Assembly (NCBI RefSeq): GCF_013009075.1
Contig: NZ_CP053108.1
Location: 1,860,001 to 1,924,000, forward strand
Length of the DNA stretch: 64,000 nt
Direction: 5' to 3'
Source of the DNA: Halomonas sp. TA22
Lineage (GTDB): Bacteria > Pseudomonadota > Gammaproteobacteria > Pseudomonadales > Halomonadaceae
Under the pieces are notes generated by a model. That model was not told the DNA's origin. It did no database searches and saw only the letters and a program-made list of their open reading frames with translations. A program made the position numbers and the translations under genes. Numbering within the stretch: position 1 is the first letter of the stretch; each line of letters opens with the position of its first letter. Of this stretch, positions 38,835 through 47,361 are shown in pieces.

Positions 38835-38863
38835 ATTATAGTTACATTCATGTATGTATGCTA
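38835..38863 (-). promoter_or_regulatory. Promoter of tolC-mfp-rnd operon with AcrR-like operator
   Basis: On the minus strand TATAAT (38835-38840) lies 34 bp before the start codon; TACATTCATGTATGTA (38843-38858), a 7/8 inverted repeat around CATG, fills the spacer between it and a weak -35. It matches 14 of 16 bases of the site upstream of the TetR gene at 22829-22844. Confidence 0.7.
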
Positions 38864-39076
38864 GCCTTGCACGTACCTGAATAGTGTGTACAGCGCAATG
38901 CTCTGCATTATCTCGACACTCACGACTATAGTCGCATTAGGATGAAACCCGCACGATTGACGGTTTTTTTGCGGTGACGCCTCATGACGCTCCCGCCACC
39001 CTCTTATTAGCTTGCTTTGTATTTGCACACTTACATACAATCAAAAACGTTTGCTAATCACAATCAAGGTACCACC

Positions 39077-39841
39077 ATGACCGTTCTTTCTCGCCACTGG
39101 TATGCCTCTCTCGCCCTCTCGCTGTTACCGGCCATGAGCATGGCCCAGGAGAGCCCCTGGCAAGGCAGCATTGGGGGCGGCGTGATCGTGGCGCCCGACT
39201 ACCTGGGCAGCGACGACTACGATGCATCGCCCTTGCCGTTGGTGGAGCTGCGTTATGGCGACGAATTCTACTTCAGCGTTCGCGACGGTCTGGGCTGGAA
39301 TGCTCTGCAGCGCAATGGCTGGGTGCTTTCCCCCTTCATCGGCTACACCTTCGGGCGTGACAACAAGGGTGACCTTCGCCGCTTCGATGAGGTCGATGGC
39401 GGGCTTACGCTAGGCACCCGCCTCTCCTATCGACATGCACAATGGCACTACTCGCTCTCCGCTGAAATGCCGGTAACGGGTGATGTCGATGGCGCACTCT
39501 TCGAGGCGCGAGCCAGTTGGGCCCAACCCTTCCAGGAGCGCTGGCTTGCCACCTTGGGGCCGAGCCTGACCTATTCGAGCAAGGATTGGACGCAGTCCAT
39601 GTTTCGCGTCTCCGCCGCCGATAGCGCCCGCAGTGGCATACGCCGCCATGAGCCCAACGACGGCTACTTCACTCTCGGTCTCGGCGGCACGCTCAGCTAC
39701 TCACTGACACCCCGCTGGTCGCTCACTGCCGTTGCGGGCCTCGCCTACCTGACCGGTGACGCCGCCGATAGCCCCATCGTCGAGGAGTATGGCGACGAAT
39801 GGCAGGGTTTTGCCGGCGCGTTTATCGGTTATCGTTTCTGA
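39077..39841 (+). CDS. MipA/OmpV-family outer membrane protein
   Basis: About 254 aa from ATG at 39077 (AAGG 7 nt before); the open frame to 39017 contains no signal peptide. After the signal (ending SMAQ) comes WQGSIGGGVIVAPDYLGSDDYD, the hallmark MipA/OmpV opening, then a beta-barrel with alternating strands and a C-terminal aromatic FAGAFIGYRF. MipA members act as scaffold between murein enzymes in E. coli, but most are uncharacterised porin-like proteins. Divergent from the tolC operon; the gap has an isolated half-site TACATACA at 39032-39039. Confidence 0.9.
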   Translation: MTVLSRHWYASLALSLLPAMSMAQESPWQGSIGGGVIVAPDYLGSDDYDASPLPLVELRYGDEFYFSVRDGLGWNALQRNGWVLSPFIGYTFGRDNKGDLRRFDEVDGGLTLGTRLSYRHAQWHYSLSAEMPVTGDVDGALFEARASWAQPFQERWLATLGPSLTYSSKDWTQSMFRVSAADSARSGIRRHEPNDGYFTLGLGGTLSYSLTPRWSLTAVAGLAYLTGDAADSPIVEEYGDEWQGFAGAFIGYRF

Positions 39842-39898
39842 GCAACTCCGATTTGGGAGTGGAAACGGCTTTAACACGACACGCCGCCTCTTCTATGA

Positions 39899-41812
39899 TC
39901 AGCGACGGTAGTCACGCGGCTCGATGTGCCACTTGCGCAAGCGTGAGAAGAGGGTAGTGGATTTCATTCCCAGCAGTTCGGCGGCACCGCCCTGCCCCGA
40001 CACCTTGCCGCCGGTCCGCTCCAGCGCGGCAATGGCATTGTCGCGCTGGCGCCGATGGAGCTCCCGCTCCGTCAACGGCGCCTGCGGTTCGGAGGGAGAG
40101 GCAGGTGCCTGCACATGCAGCGGCCCCTCAATCAAGAGGTCATCGAAGTTTAGGAGTCTATTCTGGGAGACGATGACCTGACGCTCGATGACGTTTTCCA
40201 GTTCGCGAATGTTGCCCGGCCAGGCATAGCGCCTGAGGATATCGAGCTGTGCCGGGGGGATGCGCACACCGGGCTTATTGAACTTCTGACAAGCGCGGTG
40301 CAGGAAGTGGCGCGCCAATAACGGTACGTCGTCGCTGCGTTGGCGCAGGGGCACGGAGTTGATGGGAAACACGTTGAGCCGGAAATAGAGATCCTCGCGA
40401 AAGCGCCCCTCCTCGATCATCTCGTTCAGGTTGCGATTGGTCGCCGCAATCACACGCACATCCACGTCGTGGGTACGGTTGGCCCCGACACGCTCGAACT
40501 GCTGATCCTGAAGCACCCGCAGCAGCTTGCTCTGTAGCTCAAGAGGAATCTCGCCAACTTCATCGAGAAACAGGGTACCGCCATCGGCCAGTTCGAAGCG
40601 CCCCGGCCGATCATTCACCGCCCCGGTAAAGGCCCCCCTCACATGGCCGAAGAACTCGCTCTCGAACAGATCGCGGGGGATCGCCGCACAGTTGACGCGA
40701 ATCAACGGTCGGTCGCTACGCGTGCTGCCGGCATGGATGGCGCGTGCGATCAGCTCCTTGCCGGTGCCGGACTCGCCGCTGATCAATACGTTGGCATCGG
40801 TGGGAGCGACCAGTGCGATCTGGCGGATCAAATGAGCTACCGCAGGGCTCTCGCCGACGATCTCGCGATGGTTGAGTTCGGCCTTGATCTCCTCCTGTAG
40901 GTACTGGTTCTCGAGCTCCAAGCGCTGCTTGAGCGATTCGACCTCCGCCAAGGCATCTCGCAGCTGCTGCTCGGCACGCTTGCGCTGGCGAATATCGCGA
41001 AACAGCACCACCGCACCGACGAGCCGCCCCATCTCGAAGATCGGCGTACTGGTGTATTCGACTGGAATCGCCTCGCCATTCTTGTGCCAGAACACCTCGT
41101 CATCGACGCGATGCACCTGGCCATCGCTGAACGAAGCATGGATCGGACACTGCTGCACCGGGAAGTGACTGCCATCGGCACGGGTGTGGTGAAACAGCCG
41201 GTGGGCGTCATGGCCGACCATATCGTCACTGCTCCAGCCCAGGATGCGCTCGGCGGCCGGATTGACGAAGGTGGTGTTGCCCTCGGCGTCGAGTCCATAA
41301 ATCCCCTCTCCGGCAGCACCGAGAATCAACTGGTTCTGACGCTCGATGCGCTCAAATACCTGCTCGACACGCTCCCAGCCAACATGCCCATGGCGATGCT
41401 GGCGGCGCAGGTCGGCCCGCGCCCGTCGCTGCTCCGCCTTGTCGCGGTCGATCAGCGTCAAAAGCAGCAGGTGCCGATCCTCCAGTCGTTGCGCAATCAC
41501 CTCGACTCGTCGCGGCTGGCGCTTGATATCCATGATCACCAGATCATCCGACCAAGCCGGCGATTGCGTCAGTGCCTCGTCGGTAAAGCTGATCCACAGC
41601 GGGAACGAGACGCCTAGACAGTGGCTGAAGGGCCGCTCGAGATGGTAGTCCCGTTTGGCTCCGAGCATCGCGCAACCAGCGTCGTTGATCGCAACCACGC
41701 AATCCGCGAAAGGATCGACGATCAGCATAGCCTGTGGCGCATGATCAAACGCAAGTTCGCTCAGGGACAGCATGTCTGGAAGGGGCTGAGGCAAGGACTG
41801 AATATGTGGCAT
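39899..41812 (-). CDS. Sigma-54-dependent PAS-domain activator of the cyanate operon
   Basis: About 637 aa from ATG at 41812 ([15 protein letters not shown]); the frame runs to 41953 but that segment crosses the binding-site palindromes. Domains: an N-terminal PAS-like fold ([20 protein letters not shown], about 24-43), a second PAS with PAC (about 163-275), a coiled linker (about 280-318), the AAA+ core with Walker A GESGTGKE (about 346), the sigma-54 contact loop GAFTGA (about 393), Walker B LFLDE, and a Fis-type HTH at the C-terminus ([20 protein letters not shown]). Divergent from the cyanate genes, whose promoter has a -24/-12 signature, so it is their likely activator. Confidence 0.9.
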   Translation of the reverse strand: MPHIQSLPQPLPDMLSLSELAFDHAPQAMLIVDPFADCVVAINDAGCAMLGAKRDYHLERPFSHCLGVSFPLWISFTDEALTQSPAWSDDLVIMDIKRQPRRVEVIAQRLEDRHLLLLTLIDRDKAEQRRARADLRRQHRHGHVGWERVEQVFERIERQNQLILGAAGEGIYGLDAEGNTTFVNPAAERILGWSSDDMVGHDAHRLFHHTRADGSHFPVQQCPIHASFSDGQVHRVDDEVFWHKNGEAIPVEYTSTPIFEMGRLVGAVVLFRDIRQRKRAEQQLRDALAEVESLKQRLELENQYLQEEIKAELNHREIVGESPAVAHLIRQIALVAPTDANVLISGESGTGKELIARAIHAGSTRSDRPLIRVNCAAIPRDLFESEFFGHVRGAFTGAVNDRPGRFELADGGTLFLDEVGEIPLELQSKLLRVLQDQQFERVGANRTHDVDVRVIAATNRNLNEMIEEGRFREDLYFRLNVFPINSVPLRQRSDDVPLLARHFLHRACQKFNKPGVRIPPAQLDILRRYAWPGNIRELENVIERQVIVSQNRLLNFDDLLIEGPLHVQAPASPSEPQAPLTERELHRRQRDNAIAALERTGGKVSGQGGAAELLGMKSTTLFSRLRKWHIEPRDYRR

Positions 41813-41864
41813 GACAGGCTTCACTCGAGGGTATCGTCTTAACCATACAAGCCCCGCGCCACCG

Positions 41865-41918
41865 ACGATTTTTCGTAAAAAAATCAACCAAATATCGTAT
41901 TTTACGATTTTTCGTAAA
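41865..41918. promoter_or_regulatory. Upstream activator palindromes for the sigma-54 activator
   Basis: ATCGTA-TTT-TACGAT (41894-41908) is a perfect inverted repeat. ACGATTTTTCGTAAA occurs twice as a direct repeat (41865-41879 and 41904-41918, 39 bp apart). The block sits about 80-130 bp upstream of the -24/-12 promoter, the usual enhancer distance. Confidence 0.65.
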
Positions 41919-41995
41919 GCGCAGAAGACTTGGACCATTTTTAAGGAAACCACAAGCCTTTGAAATTAATAAACTTTTTTATTCTTCTCAAGAAG

Positions 41996-42011
41996 TGGCA
42001 TGCGCTTCGCT
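41996..42011 (+). promoter_or_regulatory. Sigma-54 (-24/-12) promoter of the cyanate operon
   Basis: TGGCATGCGCTTCGCT fits TGGCAC-N5-TTGCT with GG and GC separated by exactly 10 nt; it lies 89 bp before the first ATG and downstream of the activator sites. Confidence 0.7.
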
Positions 42012-42099
42012 ATTGAAAGGCAGATATCGTCGTCGAGGTATGACTGCACCTTGCCGGCGCAAACCACTTTGCAACCGCTTCCGTGAGGTGAATAACAAA

Positions 42100-43515
42100 A
42101 TGTCGGATCATGATAGCCACAATAGCCTGGGCAACCCTTTCGACCACCATCAGTCGCTGGTCCATGGCAGCCGTTGCGACTGCCACACGTGCCAAGTCGA
42201 GCAACCTCAGATTAACCACCAGGCCGTCTCCCGGCGCGCTGGTCTTGTACCGGCCGACAGCGAAGCGATGATGGATCGCATGGTCGAGAGTGCTCTGGTG
42301 CGCGGGATGTTCGGTCATAGCGACATGCACCGCCGCCAGTTCATGAAGCTGGTCGGTGGCGGTACCGTGGCGGCCGCTCTGGCGAGCCTCTTCCCAATGG
42401 AGGCCATCAAGGCGGCAGTGAAGGAGGATTCCGGCCCGCTGGAGAAGACCCGACTCGATATCGGCTTCATCCCCATTACCTGCGCTACGCCGATCATCAT
42501 GGCGCACCCTATGGGTTTCTATGAGCGTTATGGACTTGATGTCTCTGTGATCAAGACCGCAGGGTGGGCGCTGATACGCGACAATTCGCTGAATGATCGT
42601 TTCGATGCTGCGCACATGCTGACGCCGATGCCTTTGGCAATGACTCTGGGCGCCGGCTCCAGTGCCAGGCCCTTCATCACCCCTGCGGTGGAGAACATCA
42701 ACGGTCAGGCGATCGTGTTGCACAACGACCATCAGGACAAGCGTGACCCACAGCAGTGGAAGGGATTCACGTTCGGTGTTCCGTTCGAGTATTCGATGCA
42801 CAATTTCCTGCTGCGCTACTACATTGCGGAGCATGGCCTCGATCCGGACCAGGACATCCAAATCCGGGTGATCCCGCCGCCTGAAATGGTCGCCAACCTG
42901 CGTGCCGGCAATATCGATGGCTTCCTATCGCCGGATCCGTTCAACCAGCGTGCCGTTTATGAGCGTATCGGTTTCATTCATCTGCTGACCAAGGATATCT
43001 GGAACGGACACCCCTGCTGCGCCTTTGCCACCAGTGCCCGCTTCGCCCGCGAGAACCCCAACACCTATGGCGCCCTGCTACGCGCCATCATCGACGCCAC
43101 CCAGTACTCGTCGAACCCGGCCAATCGCAGCGAAATTGCCGAGGCCATCGCTCCCACCAACTATCTCAACCAGCCAGTCACGGTGATCGAGCAGGTGCTC
43201 ACCGGGCGCTATGCCGATGGTCTAGGCGGCGTGCAGAACGTGCCGGACCGTATCGACTTCGACCCCTTCCCTTGGCACTCGATGGCAGTCTGGATTCTCA
43301 CCCAGATGAAGCGCTGGGGATATATCAATGGTGACATCGACTATCAGCAAGTCGCCCGCGAGGTCTACCTCGCCACCGATGCCCAGCAGGTGATGCGTGA
43401 ACTCGGCTACGATGCTCCCGAGGAGACATCGCGCCAGTTCGAGATCATGGGCAAGCCCTTCGATTACCGCGAGCCCGACGCTTATGTCGAGAGTTTCGCC
43501 ATCCGGAGGAACTGA
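42100..43515 (+). CDS. CmpA/NrtA-family ABC substrate-binding protein (cyanate/nitrate type)
   Basis: About 471 aa from ATG at 42100, with GAGGTG upstream. The binding domain (IGFIPITCATPIIMAHPMGF onward, with WALIRDNSLNDRFDAAHML and NGHPCCAFATS) is of the nitrate/bicarbonate/cyanate branch. Unusually, a soluble N-terminal extension of about 75 residues precedes a Tat motif (HRRQFMKLVGGG) and hydrophobic segment. The extension holds a Cys cluster GSRCDCHTCQ. First gene of the cyanate operon. Confidence 0.9.
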   Translation: MSDHDSHNSLGNPFDHHQSLVHGSRCDCHTCQVEQPQINHQAVSRRAGLVPADSEAMMDRMVESALVRGMFGHSDMHRRQFMKLVGGGTVAAALASLFPMEAIKAAVKEDSGPLEKTRLDIGFIPITCATPIIMAHPMGFYERYGLDVSVIKTAGWALIRDNSLNDRFDAAHMLTPMPLAMTLGAGSSARPFITPAVENINGQAIVLHNDHQDKRDPQQWKGFTFGVPFEYSMHNFLLRYYIAEHGLDPDQDIQIRVIPPPEMVANLRAGNIDGFLSPDPFNQRAVYERIGFIHLLTKDIWNGHPCCAFATSARFARENPNTYGALLRAIIDATQYSSNPANRSEIAEAIAPTNYLNQPVTVIEQVLTGRYADGLGGVQNVPDRIDFDPFPWHSMAVWILTQMKRWGYINGDIDYQQVAREVYLATDAQQVMRELGYDAPEETSRQFEIMGKPFDYREPDAYVESFAIRRN

Positions 43516-43516
43516 C

Positions 43517-44377
43517 ATGAATCGCACCACCACCGAGTGGAAGTTCAGTCTCAACATGCGTGCCACCTTGCTGACGCTGCTGTTGCTTGCCGCCGCATTG
43601 GGTCTGTGGGAGGGGTTCAACCGCGCTCCGCTGCTCGGCGGCGGTGGCGCCGAGCTGAGCGAGTATGAAATGCTCATGGGTAGCGCCGAGGAGCAAGCCC
43701 GGGTTCCCCCTCCCTCGGCCATCTTGACGCGCGCCTGGGAGGAGCTCTCCAACCCTTTCTACGACGCCGGCCCCAACGACAAGGGAATCGGCATACAGCT
43801 CGGCTATTCGCTCTATCGCGTGCTGGCCGGCTATCTGATGGCAGCGGCAATCGCCATTCCGGTCGGCTTTCTAATCGGCATGTCGCCGCTGATGTACAAG
43901 GCGCTCAACCCCTTCATCCAGGTGCTGCGGCCGATCTCGCCGCTAGCCTGGATGCCTCTGGCACTGTTCATCATTCGCGATGCCGAGGCCTCGGCGATCT
44001 TCGTCATCTTCATCTGCTCGATCTGGCCAATGCTGCTCAATACCGCCTTTGGTGTGGCGGGCGTCAGACAGGATTGGGTCAACGTGGCTAGGACCCATGA
44101 GCTTTCACCGCTTGCGACGGCCTTCAAGGTGATTCTTCCCGCCGCGGCGCCGACCATCCTCACTGGCATGCGCATCTCCATCGGCATCGCCTGGCTGGTG
44201 ATCGTCGCCGCCGAGATGCTCGTCGGCGGTACCGGTATCGGTTACTTCGTGTGGAACGAGTGGAACAACCTGGACCTGACCAGCGTGATCTTCGCGATTC
44301 TCATGATCGGCATAGTGGGCATGCTGCTCGACCTAGCCCTGGCGTCGGTTGCCAAACTGGTCACCTATAAGGAGTAA
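43517..44377 (+). CDS. ABC permease NrtB/CynB-type
   Basis: About 286 aa from ATG at 43517 with GGAGGA upstream, one base after the SBP stop; the frame open to 43397 is antisense noise within the SBP gene. Six predicted spans with the SsuC/NrtB-type EAA loop (NVARTHELSPLATAFKVILPAAAPTILTG, about 195-223). An N-terminal insert of about 40 residues (LGGGGAELSEYEMLMGSAEE) after TM1 is periplasmic. It forms the channel with the ATPase at 44381. Confidence 0.93.
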   Translation: MNRTTTEWKFSLNMRATLLTLLLLAAALGLWEGFNRAPLLGGGGAELSEYEMLMGSAEEQARVPPPSAILTRAWEELSNPFYDAGPNDKGIGIQLGYSLYRVLAGYLMAAAIAIPVGFLIGMSPLMYKALNPFIQVLRPISPLAWMPLALFIIRDAEASAIFVIFICSIWPMLLNTAFGVAGVRQDWVNVARTHELSPLATAFKVILPAAAPTILTGMRISIGIAWLVIVAAEMLVGGTGIGYFVWNEWNNLDLTSVIFAILMIGIVGMLLDLALASVAKLVTYKE

Positions 44378-44380
44378 GTT

Positions 44381-45322
44381 ATGGCTCACGCCTTCGTGGA
44401 AGTCCAGCAGGCCGCCAAGCGCTTTCCCGGCGCCCGCGGCGATACGAATCTGACGGTGTTCGAGAACGTCAGCTTCCAGCTCGCAAAAGGGGAGTTCGTT
44501 TGCATCATCGGCCACTCTGGCTGCGGCAAGTCGACGATCATGAACGCCCTGGCCGGGCTCGACCAGTTCAGCGAAGGCACCATGATCATGGAGGGGCGAG
44601 AAATCACGGGTCCCGGACTGGAGCGGGGGGTGGTATTTCAGAACTACAGCCTGCTGCCCTGGCTCTCGGCACTCGAGAACGTGCGCTTCGGTGTGCGCGC
44701 CCGCTGGCCGAAGTGGGAGAAGGCCAAGGTCACCGAGCACAGCCTCAGCTATCTGGAGATGGTTGGCCTGAAGGGGGTGGCGGGCCGCAAGCCCGCGCAG
44801 CTCTCCGGGGGCATGCGACAGCGCGTCAGCATCGCCCGCGCCTTCGCCACCAAGCCTAAGCTGCTATTGCTCGACGAGCCCTTCGGTGCGCTCGATGCCC
44901 TGACCCGGGGCGTGATTCAGGACGAGCTGATCAAGATCTGGAGCCAGGATCAGCAGACCGTCTTCATGATCACCCACGATGTGGACGAGGCGATCCTGCT
45001 CGCCGATCGCATCCTATTGATGACCAACGGCCCCGAGGCCCGTATCGCCGAAGCAGTTGAGATCGACCTGCCACGCCCGCGCAGTCGCGCCGAGATCATC
45101 AAACATCCGCATTTCTATACACTGCGCAATTACTTGGTCGACTTCCTAGTCAACCGCTCGCATACGCTACGCACTGGTGATATCGACCAGCGCGGCCTGC
45201 ACTATCCCAAGCGCGTCAATCCGGTCGCCGAGGAGGCGAGCGGTGACGCTCAAGCCAAACCTGACCCCACCCCCAATCCGAATCTGGTCAATTTCACGCC
45301 AAAGGAGACTCGCCATGGATAA
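44381..45322 (+). CDS. ABC ATPase NrtD/CynD-type
   Basis: A 313-aa ATP-binding subunit: Walker [10 protein letters not shown] (about 44-52), Q-loop [11 protein letters not shown], signature [16 protein letters not shown], Walker [17 protein letters not shown] and switch His in [15 protein letters not shown], all of the SsuB/NrtD group. A C-terminal extension of about 60 residues ([14 protein letters not shown] onward) is usual for NrtD-like members. The 3' end overlaps cynS by 8 bp. Confidence 0.95.
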   Translation: MAHAFVEVQQAAKRFPGARGDTNLTVFENVSFQLAKGEFVCIIGHSGCGKSTIMNALAGLDQFSEGTMIMEGREITGPGLERGVVFQNYSLLPWLSALENVRFGVRARWPKWEKAKVTEHSLSYLEMVGLKGVAGRKPAQLSGGMRQRVSIARAFATKPKLLLLDEPFGALDALTRGVIQDELIKIWSQDQQTVFMITHDVDEAILLADRILLMTNGPEARIAEAVEIDLPRPRSRAEIIKHPHFYTLRNYLVDFLVNRSHTLRTGDIDQRGLHYPKRVNPVAEEASGDAQAKPDPTPNPNLVNFTPKETRHG

Positions 45323-45755
45323 GCTCGAAATGCGTCATACTCTGCTCGCCGCCAAGGCACGCAAGAAGCTCAGCTGGGAAGAGATCGGCAGTGCCGTAGA
45401 CATGTCACCTGTGTGGGTGGCTTCGGCCTGCTATGGTATGAACAGTGCAAGTGGTGAGGTAGCCAGCAAGCTATGCGACCTACTGGGCGTCGATGCCGAA
45501 GTGGGCGAGGCACTCAAGACCTTCCCTACAAAGACCTGGGACGAAGCGATCCCGCAGGATCCATTGATCTACCGCCTCTACGAGGTGGTGGGAGTCTACG
45601 GTGAAACGCTCAAGGATGTGATCCAGGAGAAGTTCGGCGATGGCATCATGAGCGCCATCGACTTCTCCATGGAAGTCGACAAGATCGAGGATCCCAAGGG
45701 GGACCGGGTACTGCTGACACTGAATGGTAAGTTCCTGCCCTACAGGGCATGGTAA
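45315..45755 (+). CDS. cynS: Cyanate hydratase (cyanase)
   Basis: 146 aa, close to the 156 aa of E. coli CynS. Converts cyanate and bicarbonate to ammonia and CO2. The N-terminal helical domain (LLAAKARKKLSWEEIGSAV) and the catalytic domain with Arg and Glu in YRLYEVVGVYGETLK and Ser in GIMSAIDFSMEV make the known Arg-Glu-Ser triad. Start ATG at 45315 lies inside the ATPase end and follows AAAGGAG. Its presence identifies the ABC importer as a cyanate system, supplying nitrogen, which fits sigma-54 control. Confidence 0.97.
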   Translation: MDKLEMRHTLLAAKARKKLSWEEIGSAVDMSPVWVASACYGMNSASGEVASKLCDLLGVDAEVGEALKTFPTKTWDEAIPQDPLIYRLYEVVGVYGETLKDVIQEKFGDGIMSAIDFSMEVDKIEDPKGDRVLLTLNGKFLPYRAW

Positions 45756-45785
45756 AGCGCGCTCAATTATCGGTAGCGCATAGCC

Positions 45786-45819
45786 AACCGCCCCGACCAG
45801 TGACCTGGCCGGGGCGGTT
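45786..45819. terminator. Hairpin between convergent cynS and LpxR-like genes
   Basis: AACCGCCCCG-A-CCAG and CTGG-C-CGGGGCGGTT arms around TGAC. Only a short AT flank, so probably a bidirectional, partly Rho-independent end. Confidence 0.6.
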
Positions 45820-45837
45820 CATTGCTGACATGCAGTG

Positions 45838-46827
45838 TCAGAAGTGACGCGAGACGGTCATCGAGCCGAACGAGTCGGTACCATCCTGTCCGTGGAACTC
45901 ACGGGTCCGCCACACATGCGTGTAGGAGAGCTGCCAGCGCTGCCAGGTCAGCGCCGCTCCCACTAGCGCGTCGCCTACCTCGTTGCGCTTATCGACCGAG
46001 TGACTGCTGGTGAAGGTATTGCCATCAAGCAGCATGTTTTGGGCCATATAACGCCCTTCGAGACTGGCAAAGGCATACCAGCCAAAGCGATCGCCCGTGG
46101 TGAAGTACTGGCGCCCTCCCTGGGCCGGCGATACCGCCGGGGTACCGTAGCTACGCTGCAGCCCCTCTCCAAGGCGCATACCGTAGCCGCCACCGGCGTA
46201 GGTGTAGAGATTGCCCACGGCTCCCGTCACACTGGGCCCATGTTCCAGCGTCAAGCCCCCCAGGCGATGGCCATACCACCACTGGCGACGATAGGTGGCG
46301 TTGATGACCGGCTCGTTGCTGAGCTGGTGCTCCCAGCCCCTGGGGTTGTCGCTGTTGGTGATGCGATGGACCTCGCGCTGAAGCTGTTCCGCCCTGGCCC
46401 CCGGCCCGACGACCCCCACATCGAAGTGCAGGTCCGAGGCCTGGCGCCACTGATCGATACGCTTGTCTTCATGCAACGACAGGCCGAGCAGCAGCACTCC
46501 CGCGTAGGGGCGATCATCCTCGATCAGCTCGCGGCGGTTGATGTCGTCGGGGGTATAAATCTCGTGAGTGAAGCGATAGGAGACGCCATCCACCTCATCG
46601 AGCAGGAAATTTGGCACCCATCGCGCCACCTGCTGCGACCAGTGAGAGGGTTCCGCGGCGAAGGTCCAGCCCAGCTCCACCCCGCTGGTATAATGGCCAT
46701 CGTCGCTGCTGGCGAAGAGATCGTTCTCCACCTTCAGCGTCAAGACTCCCTCCGCTGAAGCAGTGGCTGAAAGTCCTAACGCCCCTAGCAATGCGAGGAC
46801 TTTCCAGCCTGATTTATAGCGGCGCAT
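45838..46827 (-). CDS. LpxR-family lipid A deacylase
   Basis: About 329 aa from ATG at 46827 (AAGGAAG just upstream); signal peptide ends ATASA. A 12-strand outer-membrane barrel is expected. The LpxR motifs are present: KVENDLFASSDDGHYTSGVE with the Asn-Asp and Ser/Thr residues, FTHEIYTPDDI and EDDRPYAGVLLLG, plus NDNPRGWEHQL-like (SDNPRGWEHQLSNEP). LpxR removes the 3'-acyloxyacyl chain of lipid A; catalytic conservation looks good but activity is untested. Confidence 0.88.
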   Translation of the reverse strand: MRRYKSGWKVLALLGALGLSATASAEGVLTLKVENDLFASSDDGHYTSGVELGWTFAAEPSHWSQQVARWVPNFLLDEVDGVSYRFTHEIYTPDDINRRELIEDDRPYAGVLLLGLSLHEDKRIDQWRQASDLHFDVGVVGPGARAEQLQREVHRITNSDNPRGWEHQLSNEPVINATYRRQWWYGHRLGGLTLEHGPSVTGAVGNLYTYAGGGYGMRLGEGLQRSYGTPAVSPAQGGRQYFTTGDRFGWYAFASLEGRYMAQNMLLDGNTFTSSHSVDKRNEVGDALVGAALTWQRWQLSYTHVWRTREFHGQDGTDSFGSMTVSRHF

Positions 46828-47030
46828 CTTTCTTCCTTGGCGTAAGCGGAACAAGTGGAGACAAACATGCTTGATTGTATGTTGCTCCATTACGCAAACA
46901 CAAGATAAGCATTTTATTCACCGTAAGGAATCATTCTCCAGGCGCGTCACGAAACGATCCTGATAGAAGTGACATACCACCATGACACAACCACTATGGC
47001 AAAACGTCCCAGCTGCAACAGGAGCTAACC

Positions 47031-47342
47031 ATGTACAAACTCGCCTTCTTCGTCCCCGTGGAGGATGCCGATAGCGTCAAGCAGGCGATCTTCGACACCG
47101 GCGCCGGACGCATCGGCAACTACGAGGCCTGCTGCTTCCAGACACGCGGCACCGGGCAGTTCAGAGCGCTCGAGGGAGCCGATCCGCATCTAGGCGACGT
47201 CGGCACGCTCGAGCGCGTCGAGGAACTCAAGGTGGAGCTGGTGTGCCGGGACTCGCTGATCCACGCCGCCGTGGCGGCACTCAAGCTCGCTCACCCCTAT
47301 GAGGAGCCGGCCTTTGATGTATGGCGGCTCGAGGAGATATAG
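47031..47342 (+). CDS. NIF3/YqfO C-terminal-like small protein
   Basis: A 103-aa stand-alone version of the insert domain found in NIF3/YqfO proteins (CutA/PII-like ferredoxin fold): YKLAFFVPVEDADSVKQAIF, GAGRIGNYEACCFQTRGTG, GQFRALEGADPHLG and AHPYEEPAFDVW. AGGAG lies 6 nt before the ATG. Function unknown; such proteins are widespread in proteobacteria as single-domain forms. Confidence 0.88.
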   Translation: MYKLAFFVPVEDADSVKQAIFDTGAGRIGNYEACCFQTRGTGQFRALEGADPHLGDVGTLERVEELKVELVCRDSLIHAAVAALKLAHPYEEPAFDVWRLEEI

Positions 47343-47361
47343 GCATCACGCCTCCTGAGCG

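Noticed and set aside
39032-39039. TACATACA before the MipA gene as a third TetR operator
   Set aside because: Only a half-site; no second arm at the right spacing.
42010-42861. A 283-aa minus-strand ORF inside the cyanate binding-protein gene
   Set aside because: Shadow frame; it would run antisense over both the sigma-54 promoter and the binding-protein gene.
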